Shown: one piece after another, positions 36,202 through 45,066 of the stretch
How positions within the stretch are numbered: position 1 is the first letter of the stretch
Layout: each line of letters starts with the position of its first letter
Assembly (NCBI GenBank): GCA_963663005.2
Contig: CAXXHH010000013.1
Coordinates: forward strand, 62,001 to 126,000
Reading direction: 5' to 3'
Source of the DNA: CAINVV01 sp963663005
Lineage (GTDB): Bacteria > Bacteroidota > Bacteroidia > Bacteroidales > Prolixibacteraceae
DNA length: 64,000 nt
The notes under the pieces: model-generated
What the model was told of the DNA's origin: nothing
The model's input: the letters and a program-made list of their open reading frames with translations, nothing else
Database searches by the model: none
Made by a program: the position numbers and the translations under genes

Positions 36202-37428
36202 TTATTTCATCCTCGCGTTCAGCTCTTCAATCAGAGCCTCCATAAATTTCTCTGTGGTGAGATAGTTCTCAGAAGTAAGCTTTTCTCCATAAATAGAAAG
36301 AGCCAGATCCTTTGTCATTTTGCCAGATTCAACCGTATCAATACAAACTTTTTCGACCAAATTGGCAAAATCCCTTAGCTCCTGATTTCCATCCAGTTTA
36401 CCTCTGAAATCCAATCCGCGTGTCCAGGCAAAAATAGAGGCAATTGGATTGGTTGAAGTAGGCCTTCCCTTTTGATGTTCGCGATAATGGCGAGTAACAG
36501 TACCGTGAGCAGCTTCTGCTTCGATTGTACCACCATCTGGTGTCATGAGAACGGAAGTCATCAGTCCAAGTGAGCCAAAGCCCTGAGCTACAGTATCAGA
36601 CTGGACGTCACCATCATAATTTTTGCATGCCCAAATGAAATTTCCGTTCCATTTTAATGCAGAGGCCACCATATCGTCAATTAAACGATGTTCGTAGGTA
36701 ATACCTGCGGCATCGAAGTCAGCTTTGTAGCTATTCTGGAAAATTTCTTCGAAAATGTCTTTGAAGAAACCGTCATATTTCTTCAGAATTGTATTTTTTG
36801 TGGAGAGATAGAGCGGCCATTTCTTTGTCAGCGCCATTTTAAAGCAGCTGTGGGCAAATCCACGAATTGATTCCTCTGTATTGTACATTGCCAACGCCAC
36901 ACCCGGACCGTCAAAATGATAAACATCATGAACTTCCTGTTCGGAGCCGTCATCCGCTTTGAACGTAAGGGTTAACTTACCAGGACGATCAACTACAATA
37001 TCTGTGGCTCTGTACTGGTCGCCGAAGGCATGACGGCCAATCATGATTGGAGCTGTCCATTGGGGAACTAAACGCGGAACATTCTCGACGACAATTGGTT
37101 CGCGGAAAATGGTACCATCAAGGATATTACGGATCGTCCCATTGGGTGACTTCCACATTTTTTTGAGACCAAATTCTTTGACACGAGCTTCGTCAGGGGT
37201 AATCGTTGCACATTTGATTCCAACGTGGTATTTTTTAATTGCATTCGCGGCATCAATGGTAACCTGATCGTTTGTTTCATCCCTATATTCAATGCCCAGG
37301 TCAAAATATTTGATGTCGATATCAAGATAGGGTAAGATTAACTGCTCTCTAATCATTTTCCAGATGATTCTGGTCATTTCGTCTCCGTCAAGTTCTACAA
37401 CCGGATTAAGTACTTTAATTTTTTGCAT
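36202..37428 (-). CDS. icd: NADP-dependent isocitrate dehydrogenase
   Basis: Oxidative decarboxylation of isocitrate to 2-oxoglutarate in the TCA cycle. It belongs to the eukaryote-like homodimeric class (408 aa): NPVVELDGDEMTRIIW at the N-terminus, SPNGTIRN for substrate binding, and the metal-binding region YDGDVQSDTVAQGFGSLGLMTSVL. Cytoplasmic. No operon partner seen. Confidence 0.96.
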   Translation of the reverse strand: MQKIKVLNPVVELDGDEMTRIIWKMIREQLILPYLDIDIKYFDLGIEYRDETNDQVTIDAANAIKKYHVGIKCATITPDEARVKEFGLKKMWKSPNGTIRNILDGTIFREPIVVENVPRLVPQWTAPIMIGRHAFGDQYRATDIVVDRPGKLTLTFKADDGSEQEVHDVYHFDGPGVALAMYNTEESIRGFAHSCFKMALTKKWPLYLSTKNTILKKYDGFFKDIFEEIFQNSYKADFDAAGITYEHRLIDDMVASALKWNGNFIWACKNYDGDVQSDTVAQGFGSLGLMTSVLMTPDGGTIEAEAAHGTVTRHYREHQKGRPTSTNPIASIFAWTRGLDFRGKLDGNQELRDFANLVEKVCIDTVESGKMTKDLALSIYGEKLTSENYLTTEKFMEALIEELNARMK

Positions 37429-37531
37429 CTATATTCTGTTTTTAAGTTCTGTTTTATTTGTGCGATAAAAATAAGAAATAATGGTTGAGTTTCAAGATTG
37501 TCGAACCTGAATAGCTCAAATATTTGGCTCT

Positions 37532-38188
37532 TTATTCGAAGTCCAGCCCAAATCTCTGCTTCAGAATTCCCAGAGCCGGATATTTTGCAGCCAGGGCATT
37601 GAATTTTTCCTGATCCGTATATGGCTTGTTCAGAATCTCTTCCTTACTTTCCGTTACGTTAAACTCAATGCTGATCCGATCATTTTTCAATGTTTTGTGC
37701 AGATATGCCAGAAGTTTTGGTTTGAGATCCAAGGTTATTCGCTGACGCTGAACCTCATTATCAAGATTATAGACGACGCAAAAATTTTCCTGAAGAACTG
37801 GCTCTCTTACTGAAAGGGCAGATTTTAACTGGGCTGCATCAACAGTTCCGGCAAAAACTTTCCAGGCATCGCTCAATTGATTCTGATCGAATGGATGTTC
37901 CTTCAGGCTGTGCTTTGCCTTACCCACATCAGAACCAGCGTTACCGGAATCATCTGATTTCTCACCGTTCAAAATTAGCGAGATAGAGGGAGTTGCGAGA
38001 ATCCCGTTCTGAGAACGCCTGGGACGCCTTTCAGTGGGCTGGTCACGATTTACATTCGGTGTTTGAGGCGCAGGGGCCGAATCTATTGATTTTGAGCTTT
38101 TGACTGGAACTTTGACAACTTCGTCTACCTGAATAGTTGAGTCGAAAACCGGTAAGAAAAACAGGCAACTTATGGTTTCGTCAATTGT
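37532..38188 (-). CDS. dnaX: Tau-specific C-terminal part of DnaX, in the -1 frame
   Basis: This reading frame is open without a stop from the A10 run (38188-38197) to 37532, 218 codons plus stop. It begins with a hydrophilic linker (DSAPAPQTPN) followed by a C-terminal domain (NQLSDAWKVFAGTVDAAQLKSALS ...) like domain V of Bacteroidota DnaX, which contacts the polymerase alpha subunit. It has no good start codon of its own; the only candidate is a TTG at 37972. Joined to the upstream ORF by a -1 shift it would give a tau protein of about 587 aa, close to the usual length. Translation as part of tau is therefore likely, by slippage or because the real genome has one more A. Confidence 0.75.
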   Translation of the reverse strand, partial: TIDETISCLFFLPVFDSTIQVDEVVKVPVKSSKSIDSAPAPQTPNVNRDQPTERRPRRSQNGILATPSISLILNGEKSDDSGNAGSDVGKAKHSLKEHPFDQNQLSDAWKVFAGTVDAAQLKSALSVREPVLQENFCVVYNLDNEVQRQRITLDLKPKLLAYLHKTLKNDRISIEFNVTESKEEILNKPYTDQEKFNALAAKYPALGILKQRFGLDFE

Positions 38189-39294
38189 TTTTTTTTTAAT
38201 TGCTCAATAAGCTGAGCACTCCTGATTAAGGCTAATTCGACCAGAAAGCGTTGGTTGGAAGAATTTTTGTACTGGATATCGCAATCTGAAGCCAAAATCA
38301 AGGCGGCTGTCAGAAAATCCTCCGAACAACGGGCTGCCTGTTTCCTGTATCGATCTTTGATCTCACCACCAACTTCCAGCAAGGGCAAAGTAACTACATC
38401 ACGGCAAATCAGCAGATCACGGAAGTGTTGTGAAAGTCCGATAATGAAATGATGAGCATTAAATCCTTTGGATAATATCTCATTAAAAATCATCAAGTTA
38501 CCCGAAACATCACCAGCCAGAAAGCCATCAGTTAACTTGAAATAATAATCATAATCGAGTACATTCAGATTCGAAATAGTATCCTGATAGGTAACTTTTT
38601 CTCCACAAAAACTGACTACCTGATCAAATATTGACAAAGCATCACGCATGGCGCCGTCGGCCTTTTGCGCGATAACATTCAATGCCTCTGCATCAATTGT
38701 TACATTCTCCTTGAGGGCGACTTCAAGCAAGTGCTTTTCGATATCAGCGATGCTAATCCTGTTGAAATCATATATTTGACACCTCGACAAAATCGTTGGA
38801 ATGATTTTTTGCTTCTCCGTTGTGGCCAGAATGAATATAGCATGTACCGGAGGTTCCTCCAATGTCTTTAAAAATGCGTTAAATGCCTGAGAAGAAAGCA
38901 TGTGAACCTCGTCGATGATGTAGACGCTGTATTTGCCAATTTGAGGTGGGATCCTCACTTTATCCACAAGTGAACGAATATCTTCCACAGAATTATTGGA
39001 TGCGGCGTCCAACTCATGAATGTTGTACGAGCGATTTTCACCAAACGAAATGCATGATTCGCATTGATTACAAGGCTCTGTATCGGATGTAAGATTCAGA
39101 CAATTGATCGTTTTTGCGAAGATCCGGGCGGAGGTGGTCTTCCCTACTCCCCTCGGACCACAAAACAAATACGCATGCGCCAGATGGTTGCTGCGAATCG
39201 CATTCTTCAATGTCGAAGTAATCGAGGGCTGACCGACTACTGTCGAAAAGGTGTCGGGTCTGTATTTACGGGCTGATACGATGTAATGTTCCAT
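38170..39294 (-). CDS. dnaX: DNA polymerase III subunit gamma/tau (gamma-length ORF)
   Basis: Clamp-loader ATPase. Walker A GPRGVGKTT, the zinc module C66...C-x2-C-x2-C (CNQCESC), the Walker B-type DEVHML and sensor 1 TTEKQK are all present, followed by the gamma collar domain. The zero frame stops at 374 aa just after three Lys codons (KKKQLTKP) encoded by a run of ten A. That is short for full tau but right for a gamma product. The missing tau part lies downstream in the -1 frame. A TAnnTTTG element lies 26-33 bases upstream. Confidence 0.92.
   Translation of the reverse strand: MEHYIVSARKYRPDTFSTVVGQPSITSTLKNAIRSNHLAHAYLFCGPRGVGKTTSARIFAKTINCLNLTSDTEPCNQCESCISFGENRSYNIHELDAASNNSVEDIRSLVDKVRIPPQIGKYSVYIIDEVHMLSSQAFNAFLKTLEEPPVHAIFILATTEKQKIIPTILSRCQIYDFNRISIADIEKHLLEVALKENVTIDAEALNVIAQKADGAMRDALSIFDQVVSFCGEKVTYQDTISNLNVLDYDYYFKLTDGFLAGDVSGNLMIFNEILSKGFNAHHFIIGLSQHFRDLLICRDVVTLPLLEVGGEIKDRYRKQAARCSEDFLTAALILASDCDIQYKNSSNQRFLVELALIRSAQLIEQLKKKQLTKP
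38188..38197 (-). promoter_or_regulatory. dnaX: A10 slippery run in dnaX
   Basis: Ten consecutive A on the coding strand. The zero frame reads TTA-AAA-AAA-AAA-CAA and stops five codons later, while the -1 frame reads on for 218 codons. E. coli dnaX uses a programmed -1 shift and Thermus dnaX uses transcriptional slippage on an A run, so either is plausible. I saw no strong downstream stimulatory hairpin, which favours transcriptional slippage or a homopolymer error in the assembly. Confidence 0.65.
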
Positions 39295-39319
39295 GCAAAA
39301 TGATCACGATAACGAACCC

Positions 39320-39327
39320 CAAAAGTA
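39320..39327 (-). promoter_or_regulatory. dnaX: -7 element for dnaX
   Basis: TACTTTTG on the minus strand fits TAnnTTTG, 26 bases upstream of the dnaX ATG. Confidence 0.5.
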
Positions 39328-39337
39328 AGAGAAAATA

Positions 39338-39475
39338 TGGAAAAGGGAAATAAGAAAATGCGAGAATGTGTAAATGTGAAAATGTGGAAAAGGGAACAAG
39401 GAATAAGGGAACAAGGGGGGAAACAAGAAAATGTGAGAATGTGGAAATGTGAAAATGGGGAAATTGGGATGAGAT
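39338..39475. repeat. Purine-rich degenerate tandem repeat (ATGTGRAA / GGGAACAAG units)
   Basis: About 135 bases of short degenerate units upstream of dnaX: GAAAATGTGGAAAAGGG, GGGAACAAGG and AATGTGGAAATGTGAAAATG-like words. Strong purine/pyrimidine strand asymmetry. ORFs crossing it on the minus strand (Phe/Ser/His-rich) are not genes. Confidence 0.75.
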
Positions 39476-39559
39476 AGGGATTGGCAAGATTTTGGTGGCG
39501 TAACAACAATCAGGCAATTACGTATTAAAATGTAATATTCAATTTTAAATTACATCCTG

Positions 39560-40102
39560 ATGAAAAAGATACTTGTAGCATTCGCCCTCATTCTAACGGT
39601 TTCCGGACTTTCCGCGCAAAGCAAAGCGCTTTATGACTTTAAAGCAACCACGTTGGATGGACAATCTTTTGATCTCAAATCGCTGAAAGGGAAAAAGGTT
39701 ATGGTCGTCAATACGGCATCAAAATGTGGATTAACGCCACAATATGCCAAACTTCAAAAGCTTTATGAGCAATACAAAGAGAAGAATTTCGTGATTATCG
39801 GCTTCCCTGCAAATAATTTCGCATCACAGGAACCCGGGACAAATTCTGAAATTCAGGAATTTTGCACCAAAAACTACGGTGTTACTTTCCCGATGATGTC
39901 AAAAATCTCTGTCAAAGGAGCAGACATCGATCCACTCTACAAATGGCTTACCAATAAATCTGAGAACAACGTTCTTGATGCACCTGTGCAATGGAATTTT
40001 CAAAAATTTCTCATAGATGAAAATGGCCAGATTGCTGATGTTGCGATGCCGAAAGAGCTCCCTGATGAAGATAAAATCATAAAGTGGATCGAAGGAAAAT
40101 AA
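39560..40102 (+). CDS. Secreted glutathione-peroxidase-family peroxidase
   Basis: Signal peptide at residues 1-19 (ends GLSAQ), so extracytoplasmic. The thioredoxin-like GPx fold has its peroxidatic Cys in NTASKCGLTPQY, where some homologues have selenocysteine, plus the GFPANNF and WNFQKFLID signatures. It should reduce hydroperoxides, most likely with thioredoxin-type donors. The stop codon lies inside a terminator stem. Confidence 0.93.
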   Translation: MKKILVAFALILTVSGLSAQSKALYDFKATTLDGQSFDLKSLKGKKVMVVNTASKCGLTPQYAKLQKLYEQYKEKNFVIIGFPANNFASQEPGTNSEIQEFCTKNYGVTFPMMSKISVKGADIDPLYKWLTNKSENNVLDAPVQWNFQKFLIDENGQIADVAMPKELPDEDKIIKWIEGK

Positions 40103-40122
40103 CGGACTTAATCCGTTATTTT
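40096..40122 (+). terminator. Terminator after the peroxidase gene
   Basis: An 11-bp perfect stem (40096-40106 with 40112-40122), a 5-base loop and T-rich 3' side. It includes the stop codon of the peroxidase gene. Confidence 0.85.
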
Positions 40123-40131
40123 CTTCCTCTG

Positions 40132-40166
40132 AAACCGAAGACCCAGTGCTACTGGATCTTCGGTTT
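40132..40166 (-). terminator. Hairpin at the 3' end of the propeller-protein gene
   Basis: AAACCGAAGA (40132-40141) pairs with TCTTCGGTTT (40157-40166), with an inner CCCAG/CTGG stem. It overlaps the last codons of the minus-strand gene ending at 40149 and could end either transcript. Confidence 0.65.
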
Positions 40167-42404
40167 TTCATTTACAGGAGCGCTGATTACCCCCAAATAT
40201 CTCCCCATCCAATAAGGAAGCAACCAGATATCTCCGGCGCTGCTTTCAGATGTGCCATTCCCACCTTGCCGATCCAGACTGAACATATTCCCGTTATGCC
40301 TATGAATTGGCCTTTCATCGGGCGGGAGGACTTCTTTAGTTGTTTGTCCTCTGAAATTTGGCTCTATAAGGTCGATATCTTTCCTGTTGCTATTGATTAT
40401 TACCCATTCAATCATATCGATCGGATATTCTCTCAACCACCATGCAGCCTCATTCAAATCAAAATTGGCAGTCCCGGTAAGTGCCGTAAATATATTCCAT
40501 GCCCCCTCCTTCTCTGGTCGCTCGATTTGCCAGTGGTCAATGATAGAAGCCTTAAAGCTTGCCTTAAGCGTATCGTTAAATGCATATCGGTACAGTCCCC
40601 AGTAGCCGACGAAATACATTTCATCATCCGAATGATTCCAGCCGTCAGAAAGATCTTTACTTAGCGCATCCGCATCCGGCGCTGCTCTCGAGATATTGGC
40701 CATTTTCTGCATCAGATTTTCAAAGTATCCGAATTTGTTCATCAGTTCAAAGGCTTTCTGTCTGAATTTCTCCTTATGTGTAAAATGGTAGGCTGTTTGC
40801 AGCATGGCTACGATATTGGACGAATTTATCTTTCTGTCTCCAACATTTTTAGGTCTTGCATTCACGTATACCGGATTCCATTTTCCCCAAAGAGTTGGTT
40901 TACCGTCGAAGTCGATCAGGTACATATCATGGTCGACAATATGATCCATCAGGATATCTATCAGATGGATAGAGCGACTTCTGATATCCTGATCGGCAAT
41001 CAGTTCGGCCATTGCCCCCAGGGCAAAAATGTGGCCAATCGCCTCATCGCTGCTGGTAGTAGCCTTCCAATCCCACTCTGTGTCGGCTGAATTTTTCCAT
41101 CGATCCGGATCAGAAAGATGCTTCATCCAACCGCTTCTCTCAAAAGAGCGTGAAGGAAAGCCTTTCAAACCATTGATTGAATATAAACGCTCCATGGCAT
41201 CCAGTGATTCCCTGCAATTTTGCAGCGCATCCTCGGATTTTGTCACGGCATATCTGAATATTTCCCCTCCCAGATACATGGAAGTCCACAATCCATCATT
41301 GTCAGAATCACTTAGTCTGCCAGTGGACAGATTTCCCTTCTCCATTCCGTCGTAAGACGAATTGAAGCCATTACGGATATGGCGCAGGCGAACCTGCTTC
41401 TCGTAATACGCTGCCTTGTCGGCAAGTGTCCAATTTCTGTAAGCCAGCTCTGTTAATCCCTTATCTGTCAATATCAAGACTGAATTATCTTCACCCTTTG
41501 CAAAATCTATAACATGGTTTCCCGGCAACCATCTTTCGCCATTGTAGAAATTGTATTTTCCGTCAGCCCTGAGTTGAAAAGCTCCCTCAGTGGAGCCAAA
41601 CCACATTTGTCCGTTGACCTCTTTCAGCGTCGTAATGCGCGTAGATGGCATTCGCTGGACAATAGATCCAATTTGCTTCAAAGTGCCGGCATCCAGCTTA
41701 ATATAGCCATTCTCAGTGCCTATGTAGATAATTTTCTTATCCGCACTCAGGTCAAAACAAGTCATGTTTTTCGATGTGTAGACGGATTTCAATTCTTTTT
41801 TTATAGGATCGAAGCTGCATAGCTGCTTGTTGCCCAAAATCAAATAGAGCTTTCTGGAAGGATCGTAGTGAATTGAAATTACTTTTTCATCCGGAAAAAT
41901 CCCTTTCCAATCGATTGTTGAATTCTTGACCAGCCTGATTTCCTTTGCATTGGCAATCAGAAAGGAGAAATCCTCCCCGGCCTCCAGATGGTTTGCATCA
42001 GCAAGTTCATGTTTTGAAAAGAGCTTGCCGGCCCAAGCATTACTCAAAATAGCCTTATCATCCAGATATACAAATTGATCCTTGTAGATCAGCATATCAG
42101 ACAGCTTTTTGATTTCAATTGGCCGATAGGAATGATCCTTGGCTAAACTGCCAGGATACAGAAATTGACCATCAAATGGCTTAAATAAACCGGCTGAAGT
42201 CAGGATTTTGATATCGCCATTGCGGTCACAGCCCACTTTCCACGGATGAATGGAATCAGATTTTGTGTAATACCGGATACTGTACTCTTGCAGAAAAGGC
42301 GCATCCCGATAAACAGGTTGCTTCGTTGATAACTCCTTTGCTGGCGAAAAGGAGCACAAAAAAAATGCCCCGACGACTGTCAGGATGTAATAAAAATTTC
42401 TCAT
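40149..42404 (-). CDS. Secreted protein with beta-propeller and (alpha/alpha) barrel-like region
   Basis: 751 aa with a signal peptide (1-24). Residues of about 50-345 consist of short repeats of the two-component-regulator propeller kind (KIIYIGTENGYIKLDAGT; GQMWFGSTEGAFQLRADG). Residues of about 380-740 are helical with paired Trp/aromatic-rich segments (SDNDGLWTSMYLGGEIFRYAVTKSEDA; ADTEWDWKATTSSDEAIGH), as in six-hairpin glycosidase or lyase-like folds. I do not recognise a named family. Divergent from GH127, so a role in glycan breakdown or sensing is likely. No transmembrane helix or kinase domain follows the propeller. Confidence 0.6.
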   Translation of the reverse strand: MRNFYYILTVVGAFFLCSFSPAKELSTKQPVYRDAPFLQEYSIRYYTKSDSIHPWKVGCDRNGDIKILTSAGLFKPFDGQFLYPGSLAKDHSYRPIEIKKLSDMLIYKDQFVYLDDKAILSNAWAGKLFSKHELADANHLEAGEDFSFLIANAKEIRLVKNSTIDWKGIFPDEKVISIHYDPSRKLYLILGNKQLCSFDPIKKELKSVYTSKNMTCFDLSADKKIIYIGTENGYIKLDAGTLKQIGSIVQRMPSTRITTLKEVNGQMWFGSTEGAFQLRADGKYNFYNGERWLPGNHVIDFAKGEDNSVLILTDKGLTELAYRNWTLADKAAYYEKQVRLRHIRNGFNSSYDGMEKGNLSTGRLSDSDNDGLWTSMYLGGEIFRYAVTKSEDALQNCRESLDAMERLYSINGLKGFPSRSFERSGWMKHLSDPDRWKNSADTEWDWKATTSSDEAIGHIFALGAMAELIADQDIRSRSIHLIDILMDHIVDHDMYLIDFDGKPTLWGKWNPVYVNARPKNVGDRKINSSNIVAMLQTAYHFTHKEKFRQKAFELMNKFGYFENLMQKMANISRAAPDADALSKDLSDGWNHSDDEMYFVGYWGLYRYAFNDTLKASFKASIIDHWQIERPEKEGAWNIFTALTGTANFDLNEAAWWLREYPIDMIEWVIINSNRKDIDLIEPNFRGQTTKEVLPPDERPIHRHNGNMFSLDRQGGNGTSESSAGDIWLLPYWMGRYLGVISAPVNEKPKIQ

Positions 42405-42524
42405 TTTGTAGTAGTTAAATAAACGATTCGTGGGATAAAGCTACTCATTTTTTTTAAAAAGTAGTTGAAATCCGAAATTTTGGACAATTCCTCATTATTC
42501 TGAAAGAGGATCAATTAACTTAGC

Positions 42525-42570
42525 GAGGAGAAAGAGAAAAAAATGAATAGTGAAAAATGAAAAATTTAAA
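42525..42570. repeat. GTGAAAA/ATGAAAA repeat overlapping the GH127 start
   Basis: Units such as GAAAGAGAAAAAAATGAATAG, GTGAAAAATG and AAAAATTTAAAA supply both candidate start codons of the GH127 gene (GTG 42550, ATG 42557). Same family as 15452-15510. Confidence 0.55.
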
Positions 42571-44514
42571 AGGCATACTAAGTACGATTTTGATACTCGT
42601 TATAGGGGTTATTGCATTGATGCAAATGGACAAAAGGCCGACTTTAAGGACTATCCGATACAACCGGTAAGTTTTACCAGGGTTAAAGTGAATGATCAAT
42701 TCTGGGCTCCGCGAATTGAATTGAATCAAAAAGTTACGATTCCCATTGCTATCTCTCAGTGTTACAAGACCGGACGTGTTGAAAATTTCAAGATTGCAGC
42801 AAAGCTGACGAAGGGAAAGTTCCAATCAGAATTTCCTTTCGACGACTCCGATCTGTACAAAATCATTGAAGGAGCCAGTTACTCGCTTCAGACGAATCCT
42901 GATAAGCTATTGGAAAGCCGCATCGATTCGGTAATCGGATACATTTCGCTGGCGCAGGAACCGGATGGATATCTATATACAAACCGCACAATTGATTCAT
43001 TGCATCTGCATCCCTGGGTAGGAAAAAAGCGTTGGGAAAAGGATCCGGAGCTTAGTCATGAGTTATACAATCTAGGCCATCTGTACGAGGCCGCCTATGC
43101 CCATTATCTGGCAACCGGAAAACGGACACTGTTGGATGTTGCCCTAAAGAGTGCAAATTTAGTTGATCATGATTTCGGCCCAGGAAAACTGGCATATTAT
43201 CCTGGTCATCAGGTTATTGAAATGGGCTTAGCGAAATTGTACCGGGTAACGGGCGAAGAACGTTATCTGAAATTGGCCAAATTCTTTCTGGATTGCAGAA
43301 GAGGAGGAAATGAGTACAATCAGGCGCACAAACCTGTAATTGAACAGGATAAAATCGTTGGGCATGCCGTCAGAGCGACTTACATGTACGCCGGCATGGC
43401 CGATGTCTCTGCCCTGACGGGTGACTATTCATACAAAAATGCGATCGACAAAATCTGGAACGATCTGCTCGAGACCAAATATTATGTCACCGGCGGCATT
43501 GGGTCGGCCGGATCGAATGAAGGATTCAGCGATCCTTATTCCTTACCAAATCACAAGGCTTATTGTGAGACATGCGCCTCCATCAGCAATGTAATGTGGA
43601 ATTACAGGATGTTCCTGCTCGAAGGCGACTCCAAGTATTATGATGTTTTGGAGAGAACTCTCTACAATGCCCTCCTATCGGGGATTTCGCTGAGCGCAGA
43701 CCATTTTTTCTATCCAAATCCGCTCGAGTCTCACGGAGAACACAAACGCAGTGCCTGGTTCGGATGCGCCTGTTGTCCCAGTAATATCTGCCGCTTTATT
43801 CCCTCGGTTCCGGGTTATGTGTACGCCCAAAAGGGAGATTCGGTGTATGTTAATCTGTACATGAACAACAAGGCAGGCATCGAATTGAAAGGCGGACAAA
43901 TAGAAATAGAACAGCTTACGGATTATCCATGGAATGGTAAAATTACTATGAAGGTCAATCCTGGTAAGCTCAAGAAGTTAAATCTATTGCTTCGGATACC
44001 GGGATGGGCTCAAAACCAAGCCTTTCCAACTGATTTATATACCTTCCGAACGGCAGACAATTCAAAAACCAGCATAACCATCAACGGGAAAAAGGTCGAC
44101 ATTTCGATTAAAAACGGTTATGCGGTACTGTCCAGGGAATGGAAAAATGGCGACCAGGTGGTACTGGAACTTCCTATGCCGGTTCGGGAACTTGTTGCAA
44201 ATCAGCAGATAAAAGATGATCTGGGCAAAATTGCATTGCAAAGAGGTCCGCTGGTATATTGTGCCGAATGGCCGGACAACAAGGAGTCTACCATTTTGAG
44301 TCTGTTGCTGAGCCCGGGAAATAAATATTCAACCGAGTTTGTCCCCGGATTGCTGAATGGCGTGACGCTTATCAAGACTAAAGGAAGCAGCGCTAAACCA
44401 GCTACGGTGGGTGGATTGAACAAAGATCTGACCATCACCGCTATTCCATATTATTCGTGGGCCAACAGGGGACAAGGGGAAATGAGTGTGTGGTTGAATA
44501 CGAAAAAACAATAG
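42550..44514 (+). CDS. GH127 beta-L-arabinofuranosidase-like (DUF1680), signal peptide out of frame
   Basis: The mature enzyme (from about residue 34, YPIQPVSFTRVKVNDQFW) is complete. By comparison with HypBA1, the zinc/catalytic residues are E340 and C342 in CETCASIS, and C408-C409 in GCACCPSN, where the last is the nucleophile-type Cys. In the annotated frame (GTG start at 42550) the first 30 residues are not signal-like. The ATG at 42557 opens a good signal sequence (MKNLKGILSTILILVIG) in another frame. One extra A in the AAAA at 42632-42635 would join signal and enzyme. So this is either a frameshift mutant lacking export, a slippage site or a sequence error. Confidence 0.85.
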   Translation: MKNEKFKRHTKYDFDTRYRGYCIDANGQKADFKDYPIQPVSFTRVKVNDQFWAPRIELNQKVTIPIAISQCYKTGRVENFKIAAKLTKGKFQSEFPFDDSDLYKIIEGASYSLQTNPDKLLESRIDSVIGYISLAQEPDGYLYTNRTIDSLHLHPWVGKKRWEKDPELSHELYNLGHLYEAAYAHYLATGKRTLLDVALKSANLVDHDFGPGKLAYYPGHQVIEMGLAKLYRVTGEERYLKLAKFFLDCRRGGNEYNQAHKPVIEQDKIVGHAVRATYMYAGMADVSALTGDYSYKNAIDKIWNDLLETKYYVTGGIGSAGSNEGFSDPYSLPNHKAYCETCASISNVMWNYRMFLLEGDSKYYDVLERTLYNALLSGISLSADHFFYPNPLESHGEHKRSAWFGCACCPSNICRFIPSVPGYVYAQKGDSVYVNLYMNNKAGIELKGGQIEIEQLTDYPWNGKITMKVNPGKLKKLNLLLRIPGWAQNQAFPTDLYTFRTADNSKTSITINGKKVDISIKNGYAVLSREWKNGDQVVLELPMPVRELVANQQIKDDLGKIALQRGPLVYCAEWPDNKESTILSLLLSPGNKYSTEFVPGLLNGVTLIKTKGSSAKPATVGGLNKDLTITAIPYYSWANRGQGEMSVWLNTKKQ

Positions 44515-44563
44515 AAAACTACTAACTGGTTCAAAATTCTCGAACGAATTAATATTGCATCTT

Positions 44564-45001
44564 ATGAAGCTTAAATCATTGTTATCCATACTAATCGCCT
44601 TTGCACTAATCAATATTGTTTCCGCACAGGAGCTTACAAAAAAATCGTCATCCGAGGGAAGTAAGTTTTCGATCGAAAACTGTATAAATCATTTTAATAA
44701 GGACAAGGTAACTAAAACGGATGCTGGTTATCAGTATTGGTTTATTCCTCAGAATTTTCTGAAAGATGGACTCACGGTAAAGATGAGTGTAGTTGCGCCC
44801 AAAATGGCCACGCACCCACCTCACACCCATGCCGGAGACGAAATATTTTATGTCCTCGAGGGAACGGCTCAATTTTTTCTGAATGGGAAGACAGTAACAG
44901 GAGGACCTAACACCAGTTTCTACTGTCCTGAAAATAGTGAACACGGCATTCGAAATGCGGGAGACACGGAACTGAAATATTTGGTAATCAGGAAGTACTA
45001 A
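44564..45001 (+). CDS. Secreted cupin-domain protein
   Basis: ATG 44564 is preferred over the upstream TTG, as it starts the signal peptide MKLKSLLSILIAFALINIVSAQ. The cupin barrel has the metal-binding motif HPPHTHAGDEIFYVLEG and the second motif PENSEHGIRNAG. Length 145 aa. Function is unknown; it may bind a sugar or act as a small isomerase. It lies 49 bases after GH127 on the same strand and may be co-transcribed. Confidence 0.8.
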   Translation: MKLKSLLSILIAFALINIVSAQELTKKSSSEGSKFSIENCINHFNKDKVTKTDAGYQYWFIPQNFLKDGLTVKMSVVAPKMATHPPHTHAGDEIFYVLEGTAQFFLNGKTVTGGPNTSFYCPENSEHGIRNAGDTELKYLVIRKY

Positions 45002-45006
45002 CGTAG

Positions 45007-45057
45007 GGACGCATCGTGATGCGTCCTAAATTCGTCGAAACGCATCGTGATGCGTCC
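45007..45057. repeat. Two copies of a GGACGCATC-GT-GATGCGTCC palindrome
   Basis: Copy 1 spans 45007-45026 with 9-bp arms. Copy 2 at about 45040-45055 has 7-bp arms and lacks the outer GG. They sit between the convergent cupin and ctaB genes and resemble REP-like dispersed palindromes. They may serve as terminators. Confidence 0.8.
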
Positions 45058-45066
45058 TTGCGGAGG

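Noticed and set aside
39338..39475. Repetitive stretch considered as a CRISPR array
   Set aside because: Units are 7-10 bases, degenerate and without spacers; no cas genes nearby.
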